This document shows positions 14,201 through 28,425 of a DNA stretch of 64,000 nucleotides, in pieces. A program made the translations under genes and the position numbers. Below the pieces are notes generated by a model. It was not told the DNA's origin and did not search any database. It worked only from the letters and a program-made list of their open reading frames with translations. The first letter of the stretch is position 1. The number at the start of each line of letters is the position of its first letter. Origin of the DNA: Morinoia aosen (lineage: Eukaryota > Arthropoda > Malacostraca > Amphipoda > Talitridae); assembly GCA_030386875.1 (NCBI GenBank), contig JASJYW010000026.1:16546193-16610192 (forward strand), written 5' to 3'.

Positions 14201-17200
14201 GGTATCTCTACAGCGCACAAAGGAGTACCCAAGGTATCTCTACAGCGCACAAAAGAGTACAGAACGTATCTCTACAGCGCACAAAGGAGTACAGAAGGTA
14301 TCTCTACAGCGCACGAAGGAGTACAGGAAATATCTCTAGAACGTACAAAGGAGTACACGAGGTATCTCTACAGCGTACAAAGGTGTACAGAAGGTATCTC
14401 TACAGCGCACAAAGGAGTACAGAAGGTATCTCTACAGCGCACAAAGGAGTACAGAAGGTATCTCTACAGCGCACAAAGGAGTACAGAAGGTATCTCTACA
14501 GCGTACAAAGTACACGAGGTATCTCTACAGCGCACAAAGGAGTACAGAAGGTATCTCTACAGCGCACAAAGGAGTACAGAAGGTATCTCTACAGCGCACA
14601 AAGGAGTACAGGAAATATCTCTAGAACGTACAAAGAAGTACACGAGGTATCTCTACAGCGCACAAAGGAGTACCGAAGGTATCTCTACAGCGCACAAAGG
14701 AGTACAGAACGTATCTCTACAGCGCACAAAGGAGTACAGAAGGTATCTCTACAGCGCACGAAGGAGTACAGGAAATATCTCTAGAACGTACAAAGGAGTA
14801 CACGAGGTATCTCTACAGCGTACAAAGGTGTACAGAAGGTATCTCTACAGCACACAAAGGAGTACAGAAGGTATCTCTACAGCGCACAAAGGAGTACAGA
14901 AGGTATCTCTACAGCGCACAAAGGAGTACAGAAGGTATCTCTACAGCGTACAAAGTACACGAGGTATCTCTACAGCGCACAAAGGAGTACAGAAGGTATC
15001 TCTACAGCGCACAAAGGAGTACAGAAGGTATCTCTACAGCGCACAAAGGAGTACAGGAAATATCTCTAGAACGTACAAAGAAGTACACGAGGTATCTCTA
15101 CAGCGCACAAAGGAGTACAGAAGGTATCTCTACAGCGCACAAAGGAGTACAGAAGGTATCTCTACAGCGCACAAAGGAGTACAGAAGGTATCTCTACAGC
15201 GTACAAAGGAGTACACGAGGTATCTCTACAGCGCACAAAGGAGTACAGAAGGTATCTCTACAGCGCACAAAGGAGTACAGAAGGTATCTCTACAGCGCTC
15301 AAAGGAGTACAGAAGGTATCTCTACAGCGCACAAAGGAGTACAAAAGGTATCTCTACAGCGCACAAAAGAGTACAGAAGGTATCTCTACAGCGCACAAAG
15401 AAGTACAGAAGGTATCTCTACAGCGCACAAAGGAGTACAGAAGGTATCTCTTCAGCGCACAAAGGAGTACAGAAGGTATCTCTACAGCGTACAAAGGAGT
15501 ACACGAGGTATCTCTACAGCGCACAAAGGAGTACAGAAGGTATCTCTGCAGCGCACAAAGGAGTACAAAAGGTATCTCTACAGCGCACAAAGGAGTACAG
15601 AAGGTATCTCTACAGCGCACAAAGGAGAACAGGAAATATCTCTAGAACGTACAAAGGAGTACACGAGGTATCTCTACAGCGTACAAAGGAGTACAGAAGG
15701 TATCTCTTCAGCGCACAAAGGGGTACAGAAGGTATCTCTACAGCGCACAAAGGAGTACAGAAGGTATCTCTACAGCGCACAAAGGAGTAGAGAAGGTATC
15801 TCTACAGCGCACAAAGGAGTACAGAAGGTATCTCTACAGCGCACAAAGGAGTACAGGAAATATCTCTAGAACGTACAAAGGAGTACACGAGGTATCTCTA
15901 CAGCGTACAAAGGAGTACAGAAGGTATCTCTACAGCGTACAAAGGAGTACAGAAGGTATCTCTACAGCGCACAAAGGAGTACAGAAGGTATCTCTACAGC
16001 GCACAAAGGAGTACAGAAGGTATCTCTACAGCGCACAAAGGAGTACAGAAGGTATCTCTACAGCGCACAAAGGAGTACAGAAGGTATCTCTACAGCGCAC
16101 AAAGGAGTACAGGAAATATCTCTAGAACGTACAAAGGAGTACACGAGGTATCTCTACAGCGTACAAAGGAGTACAGAATGTATCTCTACAGCGCACAAAG
16201 GAGTACAGAAGGTATCTCTACAGCGCACAAAGGAGTACAGGAAATATCTCTAGAACGTACAAAGGAGTACACGAGGTATCTCTACAGCGTACAAAGGAGT
16301 ACAGAAGGTATCTTTACAGCGTACAAAGGAGTACAGAAGGTATCTCTACAGCGCACAAAGGAGTACAGAAGGTATCTCTACAGCGCAGAAAGGAGTACAG
16401 GAAATATCTCTAGAACGTACAAAGGAGTACACGAGGTATCTCTACAGCGCACAAAGGAGTACAGAAGGTATCTCTACAGCGCACAAAGTACAGAAGGTAT
16501 CTCTACAGCGCACAAAGGAGTACAGGAAATATCTCTAGAACGTACAAAGGAGTACACGAGGTATCTCTACAGCGCACAAAGGAGTACAGAAGGTATCCGT
16601 ACAGCGCACAAAGGAGTACAGAAGGTATCTCTACAGCACACAAAGGAGTACAGAAGGTATCTCTACAGCGCACAAAGGAGTACAGAAGGTATATCTACAG
16701 CGCACAAAGGAGTACAGAAGGTATCTCTACAGCGCACAAAGGAGTACAGAAGGTATCTCTACAGCGCACAAAGGAGTACAGAAGGTATCTCTACAGCGCA
16801 CAAAGGAGTACAGAAGGTATCTCTACAGCGCACAAAGGAGTACAGAAGGTATCTCTACAGCGCACAAAGGAGTACAGGAAATATCTCTAGACCGTACAAA
16901 GGAGTACACGAGGTATCTCTACAGCGTACAAAGGAGTACAGAAGGTATCTCTACAGCGCACAAAGGAGTACAGAAGGTATCTCTACAGCGCACAACGGAG
17001 TACAGAAGGTATCTCTACAGCGCACAAAGGAGTACAGAAGGTATCTCTACAGCGCACAAAGGAGTACAGGAAATATCTCTAGAACGTACAAAGGAGTACA
17101 CGAGGTATCTCTACAGCGTACAAAGGAGTACAGAAGGTATCTCTACAGCGCACAAAGGAGTACAGAAGGTATCTCTACAGCGCACAAGAGAGTACAGAAG

Positions 17201-20200
17201 GTATCTCTACAGCGCACAAAGGAGTACAGAAGGTATCTCTACAGCGCACAAAGGAGTACAGAAGGTATCTCTACAGCGCACAAAGGAGTACAGGAAATAT
17301 CTCTAGAACGTACAAAGGAGTACACGAGGTATCTCTACAGCGTACAAAGGAGTACAGAAGGTATCTCTACAGCGCACAAAGGAGTACAGAAGGTATCTCT
17401 ACAGCGCACAAAGGAGTTCAGGAAATATCTCTAGAACGTACAAAGGAGTACACGATGTATCTCTACAGCGTACAAAGGAGTACAGAAGGTATCTTTACAG
17501 CGTACAAAGGAGTACAGAAGGTATCTCTACAGCGTACAAAGGAGTACAGAAGATATCTCTACAGCGCACAAAGGAGTACAGAAGGTATCTCTACAGCGCA
17601 CAAAGGAGTACAGAAGGTATCTCTACAGCGCACAAAGGAGTACAGAAGGTATCTCAACAGCGCACAAAGGAGTACAGAAGGTATCTCTACAGCGCACAAA
17701 GGAGTACAGGAAATATCTCTAGAACGTACAAAAGAGTACACGAGGTATCTCTACAGCGTACAAAGGAGTACAGAAGGTATCTCTACAGCGCACAAAGGAG
17801 TACAGAAGGTATCTCTACAGCGCACAAAGGAGTACAGAAGGTATCTCTACTGCGCACAAAGGAGTACAGAAGGTATCTCTACAGTGCACAAAGGAGTACA
17901 GGAAATATCTGTAGAACGTACAAAGGAGTACACGAGGTATCTCTACAGCGTACAAAGGAGTACAGAAGGTATCTCTACAGCGCACGAAGGAGTACAGAAG
18001 GTATCTCTACAGCGCACAAAGAAGTACAGGAAATATCTCTAGAACGTACAAAGGAGTACACGAGGTATCTCTACAACGCACAAAGGAGCACAGAAGGTAT
18101 CTCTACAGCGCACAAAGAAGTACAGAAGGTATCTCTACAGCGCACAAAGGAGTACAGGAAATATCTCTAGAACGTACAAAGGAGTACACGAGGTATCTCT
18201 AGAGCGCACAAAGGAGTACAGAAGGTATCTCTTCAGCGCACAAAGGAGTACAGAAGGTATATCTACAGCGCACAAAGGAGTACCGAAGGTATCTCTACAG
18301 CGCACAAAGGAGTACAGAAGGTATCTCTACAGCGCACAAAGGAGTACAGAAGGTATCTCCACAGCGCACAAAGGAGTACAGAAGGTATCTCTACAGCGCA
18401 CAAAGGAGTACAGAAGGTATCTCTACAGCGCACAAAGGAGTACAGGATATATCTCTAGAACGTTCAAAGGAGTACACGAGGTATCTCTACAGCGTACAAA
18501 GGAGTACAGAAGGTATCTCTACAGCGCACAAAGGAGTACAGAAGGTATCTCTACAGCGCACAAAGGAGTACAGAAAGTATCTCTACAGCGCAAAAAGGAG
18601 TACAGAATGTATCTCTACAGCGCACAAAGGAGTACAGGAAATATCTCTAGAACGTACAAAGGAGTACACGAGGTATCTCTACAGCGTACAAAGGAGTACA
18701 GAAGGTATCTCTACAGCGCACAAAGGAGTACAGAAGGTATCTCTACAGCGCACAAAGGAGTACAGAAAATATCTCTACAGCGCACAAAGGAGTACAGAAG
18801 GTATCTCTACAGCGCACAAAGGAGTACAGAAGGTATCTCTACAGCGCACAAAGGAGTACAGGAAATATCCCTAGAACGTACAAAGGAGTACACGAGGTAT
18901 CTCTGCAGCGCACAAAGGAGTACAGAAGGTATCTCTACAGCGCACAAAGGAGTACAGAAGGTATCTCTACAGCGCACAAAGGAGTACAGAAGGTATCTCT
19001 ACAGCGCACGAAGGAGTACAGGAAATATCTCTAGAACGTACAAAGGAGTACACGAGGTATCTCTACAGCGTACAAAGGAGTACAGAAGGTATCTCTACAG
19101 CGCACAAAGGAGTACAGAAGGTATCTCTACAGCGCACAAAGGAGTACAGAAGGTATCTCTACAGCGCACAAAGGAGTACAGAAGGTATCTCTACAGCGTA
19201 CAAAGTACACGAGGTATCTCTACAGCGCACAAAGGAGTACAGAAGGTATCTCTACAGCTCACAAAGGAGTACAGAAGGTATCGCTACAACGCACAAAGGA
19301 GTACAGGAAATATCTCTAGAACGTACAAAGGAGTACACGAGGTATCTCTACAGCGCACAAAGGAGTACAGAAGGTATCTCTACAGCGCGCATAGGAGTAC
19401 AGAAGGTATCTCTACAGCGCACAAAGGAGTACAGAAGGTATCTCTACAGCGCACAAAGGAGTACAGAAGGTATCTCTACAGCGCACAAAGGAGTACAGAA
19501 GGTATCTCTACAGCGCACAAAGGAGTACAGAAGGTATCTCTACAGCGCACAAAGGAGTACAGAAGGTATCTCTTCAGCGCACAAAGGAGTACAGAAGGTA
19601 TCTCTACAGCGTACAAAGGAGTACACAAGGTATCTCTACAGCGCACAAAGGAGTAAAGAAGGTATCTCTACAGCGCACAAAGGAGTACAGAAGGTATCTC
19701 TACAGCGCACAAAGGAGTACAGAAGGTATCTCTACAGCGCACAAAGGAGTACAGGAAATATCTCTAGAACGTACAAAGGAGTACACGAGGTATCTCTACA
19801 GCGTACAAAGGAGTACAGAAGGGATCTCTCCAGCGCACAAAGGGGTACAGAAGGTATCTCTACAGCGCACAAAGGAGTACAGAAGGTATCTCTACAGCGC
19901 ACAAAGGAGTACAGAAGGTATCTCTACAGCGCACAAAGGAGTACAGAAGGTATCTCTACAGCGCACAAGGGAGTACAGAAGGTATCTCTACAGCGCACAA
20001 AGGAGTACAGGAAATATCTCTAGAACGTACAAAGGAGTACACGAGGTATCTCTACAGCGTACAAAGGAGTACAGAAGGTATCTCTACAGCGTACAAAGGA
20101 GTACAGAAGGTATCTCTACAGCGCACAGAGGAGTACAGAAGGTATCTCTTCAGCGCACAAAGGAGTACAGAAGGTATCTCTACAGCGCACAAAGGAGTAC

Positions 20201-22678
20201 AGAAGGTATCTCAACAGTGCACAAAGAAGTACATGAAATATCTCTAGAACGTACAAAGGAGTACACGAGGTATCTCTACAGCGTACAAAGGAGTACAGAA
20301 GGTATCTCTACAGCGCACAAAGGAGTACAGAAGGTATCTCTACAGCGCACAAAGGAGTACAGAAGGTATCTCTACAGCGCACAAAGGAGTACAGAAGGTA
20401 TCTCTACAGCGTACAAAGTACACGAGGTATATCTACAGCGCACAAAGGAGTACAGAAGGTATCTCTACAGCGCACAAAGGAGTACAGAAGGTATCTCTAC
20501 AGCGCACAAAGGAGTACAGGAAATATCTCTAGAACGTACGAAGAAGTACACGAGGTATCTCTACAGCGCACAAAGGAGTACAGAAGGTATCTCTACAGCG
20601 CACAAAGGAGTACAGAAGGTATCTCTACAGCGCACAAAGGAGTACAGAAGGTATCTCTACAGCGTACAAAGGAGTACACGAGGTATCTCTACAGCGCACA
20701 AAGGAGTACAGAAGGTATCTCTACAGCGCACAAAGGAGTACAGAAGGTATCTCTACAGCGCACAAAGGAGTACAGAAGGAATCCCTACAGCGCACAAAGG
20801 AGTACAGAAGGTATCTCTACAGCGCACAAAGGAGTACAGAAGGTATCTCTACAGCGCACAAAGGAGTACAGAAGGTATCTCTACAGCGCACAAAGGAGTA
20901 CAGAAGGTATCTCTACAGCGTACAAAGGAGTATACGAGGTATCTCTACAGCGCACAAAGGAGTACAGAAGGTATCTCTACAGCGCACAAAGGAGTACAGA
21001 AGGTATCTCTACAGCGCACAAAGGAGTACAGAAGGTATCTCTACAGCGCACAAAGGAGTACATGAAATATCTCTAGAACGTACAAAGGAGTACACGAGGT
21101 ATCTCTACAGCGTACAAAGGAGTACAGAAGGTATCTCTACAGCGCACAAAGGAGTACAGAAGGTATCTCTACAGCGCACAAAGGAGTACAGAAGGTATCT
21201 CTACAGCGCACAAAGGAGTACAGAAGGTATCTCTACAGCGCACAAAGGAGTACAGAAGGTATCTCTACAGCGCACAAAGGAGTACAGGAAATATCTCTAG
21301 AACGTTCAAAGGAGTACACGAGGTATCTCTACAGCGTACAAAGGAGTACAGAAGGTATCTCTACAGCGCACAAAGGAGTACAGGAAATATCTCTAGAACG
21401 TACAAAGGAGTACACGAGGTATCTCTACAGCGTACAAAGGAGTACAGAAGGTATCTCTACAGCGCACAAAGGAGTACAGAAGGTATCTCTACAGCGCACA
21501 AAGGAGTACAGAAGGTATTTTTACAGCGCACAAAGGGGTACAGAAGGTATCTCTACAGTGCACAAAGGAGTACATGAAATATCTCTAGAACGTACAAAGG
21601 AGTACACGAGGTATCTCTACAGCGTACAAAGGAGTACAGAAGGTATCTCTACAGCGCACAAAGGAGTACAGAAGGTATCTCTACAGCGCACGAAGGAGTA
21701 CAGAAGGTATCTCTACAGCGCACAAAGGAGTACAGAAGGTATCTCTACAGCGTACAAAGTACACGAGGTATATCTACAGCGCACAAAGGATTACAGAAGG
21801 TATCTCTACAGCGCACGAAGAAGTACAGGAAATATCTCTAGAACGTACAAAGGAGTACACGAGGTATCTCTACAGCGTACAAAGGAGTACAGAAGGTATC
21901 TCTACAGCTCACAAAGGAGTACAGATGGTATCTCTACAGCGCACAAAGGAGTACAGAAGGTATCTCTACAGCGCACAAAGGAGTACAGAAGGTATCTCTA
22001 CAGCGTACAAAGTACACGAGGTATCTCTACAGCGCACAAAGGAGTACAGAAGGTATCTCTACAGCGCACAAAGGAGTACAGAAGGTATCTCTACAGCGCA
22101 CAAAGGAGTACAGGAAATATCTCTAGAACGTACAAAGAAGTACACGAGGTATCTCTACAGCGCACAAAGGAGTACAGAAGGTATCTCTACAGCGCACAAA
22201 GGAGTACAGAAGGTATCTCTACAGCGCACAAAGGAGTACAGAAGGTATCTCTACAGCGTACAAAGGAGTACACGAGGTATCTCTACAGCGCACAAAGGAG
22301 TACAGAAGGTATCTTTACAGCGCACAAAGGAGTACAGAAGGTATCTCTACAGCGCACAAAGGAGTACAGAAGGTATCTCTTCAGCGCACAAAGGAGTACA
22401 GAAGGTATCTCTACAGCGCACAAAGGAGTACAGAAGGTATCTCTACAGCGCACAAAGGAGTACAGAAGGTATCTCTACAGCGCACAAAGGAGTACAGAAG
22501 GTATCTCTTCAGCGCACAAAGGAGTACAGAAGGTATCTCTACAGCGTACAAAGGAGTACACGAGGTATCTCTACAGCGCACAAAGGAGTACAGAAGGTAT
22601 CTCTACAGCGCACTAAGGAGTACAGAAAGTATCTCTACAGCGCACAAAGGAGAACAGGAAATATCTCTAGAACGTACA

Positions 22679-25600
22679 ATGGAGTACACGAGGTATCTCT
22701 ACAGCGTACAAAGGAGTACAGAAGGTATCTCTTCAGCGCACAAAGGGGTACAGAAGGTATCTCTACAGCGCACAAAGGAGTACAGAAGGTATCTCTACAG
22801 CGCACAAAGGAGTACAGAAGGTATCTCTACAGCGCACAAAAGAGTACAGAAGGTATCTCTACAGCGCACAAAGGAGTACAGAAGGAATCTCTACAGCGCA
22901 CAAAGGAGTACAGGAAATATCTCTAGAACGTACAAAGGAGTACACGAGGTATCTCTACAGCGCACAAAGGAGTACAGAAGGTATCTCTACAGCGCACAAA
23001 GGAGTACAGAAGGTATCTCTACAGCGCACAAAGGAGTAGAGAAGGTATCTCTACAGCGCACAAAGGAGTACAGAAGGTATCTCTACAGCGCACAAAGGAG
23101 TACAGGAAATATCTCTAGAACGTACAAAGGAGTACACGAGGTATCTCTACAGCGTACAAAGGAGTACAGAAGGTATCTCTACAGCGTACAAAGGAGTACA
23201 GAAGGTATCTCTACAGCGCACAAAGGAGTACAGAAGGTATCTCTACAGCGCACAAAGGAGTACAGAAGGTATCTCTACAGCGCATAAAGGAGTTAAGAAG
23301 GTATCTCTACAGCGCACAAAGGAGTACAGGAAATATCTCTAGAACGTACAAAGGAGTACACGAGGTATCACTACAGCGTACAAAGGAGTACAGAATGTAT
23401 CTCTACAGCGCACAAAGGAGTACAGAAGGTATCTCTACAGCGCACAAAGGAGTACAGGAAATATCTCTAGAACGTACAAAGGAGTACACGAGGTATCTCT
23501 ACAGCGTACAAAGGAGTAAAGAAGGTATCTTTACAGCGTACAAAGGAGTACAGAAGGTATCTCTACAGCGCACAAAGGAGTACAGAAGGTATCTCTACAG
23601 CGCACAAAGGAGTACAGAAGGTATCTCTACAGCGCACAAAGGAGTACAGAAGGTATCTCTACAGCGCACAAAGGAGTACAGGAAATATCTCTAGAACGTA
23701 CAATGGAGTACACGAGGTATCTCTACAGCGCACAAAGGAGTACAGAAGGTATCTCTACAGCGCACAAAGGAGTACAGAAGGTATCTCTACAGCGCACAAA
23801 GGAGTACAGAAGGTATCTCTACAGCGTACAAAGGAGTACACGAGGTATCTCTACAGCGCACAAAGGAGTACAGAAGGTATCTCTACAGCGCACAAAGGAG
23901 TACAGAAGGTATCTCTACAGCGCACAAAGGAGTACAGAAGGTATCTCTACAGCGCACAAAGGAGTACAGAAGGTATCTCTACAGCGCACAAAGGAGTACA
24001 GAAGGTATCTCTACAGCGCACAAAGGAGTACAGAAGGTATCTCTACAGCGCACAAAGGAGTACAGAAGGTATCTCTTCAGCGCACAAAGGAGTACAGAAG
24101 GTATCTCTACAGCGTACAAAGGAGTACACGAGGTATCTCTACAGCGCACAAAGGAGTACAGAAGGTATCTCTACAGCGCACTAAGGAGTACAGAAAGTAT
24201 CTCTACAGCGCACAAAGGAGAACAGGAAATATCTCTAGAACGTACAATGGAGTACACGAGGTATCTCTACAGCGTACAAAGGAGTACAGAAGGTATCTCT
24301 TCAGCGCACAAAGGGGTACAGAAGGTATCTCTACAGCGCACAAAGGAGTACAGAAGGTATCTCTACAGCGCACAAAGGAGTACAGAAGGTATCTCTACAG
24401 CGCACAAAAGAGTACAGAAGGTATCTCTACAGCGCACAAAGGAGTACAGAAGGAATCTCTACAGCGCACAAAGGAGTACAGGAAATATCTCTAGAACGTA
24501 CAAAGGAGTACACGAGGTATCTCTACAGCGCACAAAGGAGTACAGAAGGTATCTCTACAGCGCACAAAGGAGTACAGAAGGTATCTCTACAGCGCACAAA
24601 GGAGTAGAGAAGGTATCTCTACAGCGCACAAAGGAGTACAGAAGGTATCTCTACAGCGCACAAAGGAGTACAGGAAATATCTCTAGATCGTACAAAGGAG
24701 TACACGAGGTATCTCTACAGCGTACAAAGGAGTACAGAAGGTATCTCTACAGCGTACAAAGGAGTACAGAAGGTATCTCTACAGCGCACAAAGGAGTACA
24801 GAAGGTATCTCTACAGCGCACAAAGGAGTACAGAAGGTATCTCTACAGCGCACAAAGGAGTACAGAAGGTATCTCTACAGCGCACAAAGGAGTACAGGAA
24901 ATATCTCTAGAACGTACAAAGGAGTACACGAGGTATCTCTACAGCGTACAAAGGAGTACAGAATGTATCTCTACAGCGCACAAAGGAGTACAGAAGGTAT
25001 CTCTACAGCGCACAAAGGAGTACAGGAAATATCTCTAGAACGTACAAAGGAGTACACGAGGTATCTCTACAGCGTACAAAGGAGTAAAGAAGGTATCTTT
25101 ACAGCGTACAAAGGAGTACAGAAGGTATCTCTACAGCGCACAAAGGAGTACAGAAGGTATCTCTACAGCGCACAAAGGAGTACAGGAAATATCTCTAGAA
25201 CGTACAAAGGAGTACACGAGGTATCTCTACAGCGCACAAAGGAGTACAGAAGGTATCTCTACAGCGCACAAAGTACAGAAGGTATCTCTACAGCGCACAA
25301 AGGAGTACAGGAAATATCTCTAGAACGTACAAAGGAGTACACGAGGTATCTCTACAGCGCACAAAGGAGTACAGAAGGTATCTGTACAGCGCACAAAGGA
25401 GTACAGAAGGTATCTCTACAGCGCACAAAGGAGTACAGAAGGTATCTCTACAGCGCACAAAGGAGTACAGAAGGTATATCTACAGCGCACAAAGGGGTAC
25501 AGAAGGTATCTCTACAGCGCACAAAGGAGTACAGAAGGTATCTCTACAGCGCACAAAGGAGTACAGAAGGTATCTCTACAGCGCACAAAGGAGTACAGAA

Positions 25601-25814
25601 GGTATCTCTACAGCGCACAAAGGAGTACAGAAGGTATCTCTACAGCGCACAAAGGAGTACAGGAAATATCTCTAGAACGTACAAAGGAGTACACGAGGTA
25701 TCTCTACAGCGTACAAAGGAGTACAGAAGGTATCTCTACAGCGCACAAAGGAGTACAGAAGGTATCTCTACAGCGCACAACGGAGTACAGAAGGTATCTC
25801 TACAGCGCACAAAG
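22679..25814. repeat. Tandem 1568-bp higher-order unit, copy A instance
   Basis: The variant ACAATGGAGTACACG occurs at 22679 and 24247, and GAATGTATCTC at 23395 and 24963. Both pairs are 1568 bp apart, exactly 49 monomers. The following context is alike: CTCTTCAGCGCAC, GGGGTACAG, AAAAGAGTACAG, GGAATCTCTAC and AGTAGAGAAGG recur in the same order. The same pairing is seen downstream at 55321/56889 and 59344/60912. The outer limit given is approximate. Confidence 0.7.
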
Positions 25815-28425
25815 GAGTACAGAAGGTATCTCTACAGCGCACAAAGGAGTACAGGAAATATCTCTAGAACGTACAAAGGAGTACACGAGGTATCTCTACA
25901 GCGTACAAAGGAGTACAGAAGGTATCTCTACAGCGCACAAAGGAGTACAGAAGGTATCTCTACAGCGCACAAAGGAGTACAGACGGTATCTCTACAGCGC
26001 ACAAAGGAGTACAGAAGGTATCTCTACAGCGCACAAAGGAGTACAGAAGGTATCTCTACAGCGCACAAAGGAGTACAGGAAATATCTCTAGAACGTACAA
26101 AGGAGTACACGAGGTATCTCTACAGCGCACAAAGGAGTACAGAAGGTATCTCTACAGCGCACAAAGGAGTACAGAATGTATCTCTACAGCGCACAAAGGA
26201 GTACAGAAGGTATCTCTACAAGGCACAAAGGAGTACAGAAGGTATCTCTACAGCGCACAAAGGAGTACAGGAAATATCTCTAGAACGTACAAAGGAGTAC
26301 ACGAGGTATCTCTACAGCGTACAAAGGAGTACAGAAGGTATCTCTACAGCGCACAAAGGAGTACAGAAGGTATCTCTACAGCGCACAAAGGAGAACAGAA
26401 GGTATCTCTAGAGCGCACAAAGGAGTACAGAAGGTATCTCTACAGCGTACAAAGGAGTACACGAGGTATCTCTACAGCGCACAAAGGAGTACAGAAGGTA
26501 TCTCTACAGCGCACAAAGGAGTACAGAAGGTATCTCTACAGCGCACAAAGGAGTACAGGAAATATCTCTAGAACGTACAAAGGAGTACACGAGGTACCTC
26601 TACAGCGCACAAAGGAGTACAGAAGGTATCTCTACAGCGCACAAAGGAGTACAGAAGGTATCTCTACAGCGCACAAAGGAGTACAGGAAATATCTCTAGA
26701 ACGTACACAGAAGTACACGAGGTATCTTTACAGCGCACAAAGGAGTACAGAAGGTTTCTCTACAGCGCACAAAGGAGTACAGAAGGTATCTCTACAGCGC
26801 ACAAAGGAGTACAGAAGGTATCTCTACAGCGAACAAAGGAGTACAGAAGGTATCTCTACAGCGCAAAAAGGAGTACAGAAGGTATCTCTACAGCGCACAA
26901 AGGAGTACAGAAGGTATCTCTACAGCGCACAAAGGAGTACAGAAGGTATCTCTACAGCGCACAAGGGAGTACAGGAAATATCTCTAGAACGTACAAAGGA
27001 GTACACGAGGAATCTCTACAGCGCACAAAGGAGTACAGAATGTATCTCTACAGCGCACAAAGGAGTACAGAAGGTATCTCTACAGCGCACAAAGGAGTAC
27101 AGAAGGTATCTCTACAGCGCACAAAGGAGTACAGAAGGTATCTCTACAGCGCACAAAGGAGTACAGGAAATATCTCTAGAACGTACAAAGGAGTACACGA
27201 GGTATCTCTACAGCGTACAAAGGAGTACAGAAGGTATCTCTACAGCGTACAAAGGAGTACAGAAGGTATCTCTACAGCGCACAAAGGAGTACAGAAGGTA
27301 TCTCTACAGCGCACAAAGGAGTACAGAAGGTATCTCTACAGCGCACAAAGGAGTACAGAAGGTATCTCTACAGCGCACAAAGGAGTACAGGAAATATCTC
27401 TAGAACGTACAAAGGAGTACACGAGGTATCTCTACAGCGTACAAAGGAGTACAGAATGTATCTCTACAGCGCACAAAGGAGTACAGAAGGTATCTCTTCA
27501 GCGCACAAAGGAGTACAGGAAATATCTCTAGAACGTACAAAGGAGTACACGATGTATCTCTACAGCGTACAAAGGAGTACAGAAGGTATCTTTACAGCGT
27601 ACAATGGAGTACAGAAGGTATCTCTACAGCGTACAAAGGAGTACAGAAGGTATCTCTACAGCGCACAAAGGAGTACAGATGGTATCTCTACAGCGCACAA
27701 AGGAGTACAGAAGGTATCTCTACAGCGCACAAAGGAGTACAGAAGCTATCTCTACAGCGCACAAAGGAGTACAGAAGGTATCTCTACAGCGCACAAAGGA
27801 GTACAGGAAATATCTCTAGAACGTACAAAGGAGTACACGAGGTATCTCTACAGCGTACAAAGGAGTACAGAAGGTATCTCTACAGCGCTCAAAGGAGTAC
27901 AGAAGGTATCTCTACAGCGCACAAAGGAGTACAGAATGTATCTCTACAGCGCACAAAGGAGTACAGAAGGTATCTCTACAGCGCACAAAGGAGTACAGGA
28001 AATATCTCTAGAACGTACAAAGGAGTACACGAGGTATCTCTACCGGGTACAAAGGAGTACAGAAGGTATCTCTACAGCGCACAAAGGAGTACAGAAGGTA
28101 TCTCTACAGCGCACAAAGGAGTACAGGAAATATCTCTAGAACGTACAAAGGAGTACACGAGGTATCTCTACAGCGCACAAAGGAGTACAGAAGGTATCTC
28201 TACAGCGCACAAAGGAGTACAGGAAATATCTCTAGAACGTATGAAGGAGTACACGAGGTATCTTTACAGCGCACAAAGGAGTACAGAAGGTATCTCTACA
28301 GCGCACAAAGGAGTACAGAAGGTATCTCTACAGCGCACAAAGGAGTACAGAAGGTATCTCTACAGCGCACAAAGGAGTACAGAAGGTATATCTACAGCGC
28401 ACAAAGAAGTACAGATGGTATCTTT

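Larger units (their letters stand above)
3950..17340. repeat. Internal 7-8.3-kb duplication within copy A
   Basis: Markers from about 3.95 to 6.5 kb recur 8325 bp later, for example GTGCACAAAGG at 4288 and 12613, and the GTATGTATCTC start at 5395 and 13720. Markers from about 7.33 to 10.29 kb recur 7051 bp later (7332/14383, 7777/14828, 9127/16178). The two distances differ by 1274 bp because the first copy carries an extra 1274-bp repeat (6058 against 7332). Both distances are whole numbers of monomers less multiples of three bases (261 x 32 - 27 and 221 x 32 - 21). Ends are approximate. Confidence 0.75.
1..28425. repeat. 28.4-kb satellite superblock, copy A
   Basis: Position 1 matches position 28426, and rare private variants recur at a fixed distance. 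Examples are GTGCACGAGG at 2829 and 31254, and AGCGCAAAAA at 131 and 28556, both 28425 apart. From about 2993 the distance becomes 28426, because one base is missing from copy A in GGATTAAGG. The length fits 890 monomer positions: 28480 minus 18 three-base deletions minus one base gives 28425, and I counted 18 three-base-deleted monomers by eye. The block keeps an uninterrupted version of the site where the retrotransposon entered copy B. Its left end cannot be defined, since the window starts inside or at the edge of the block. Confidence 0.88.
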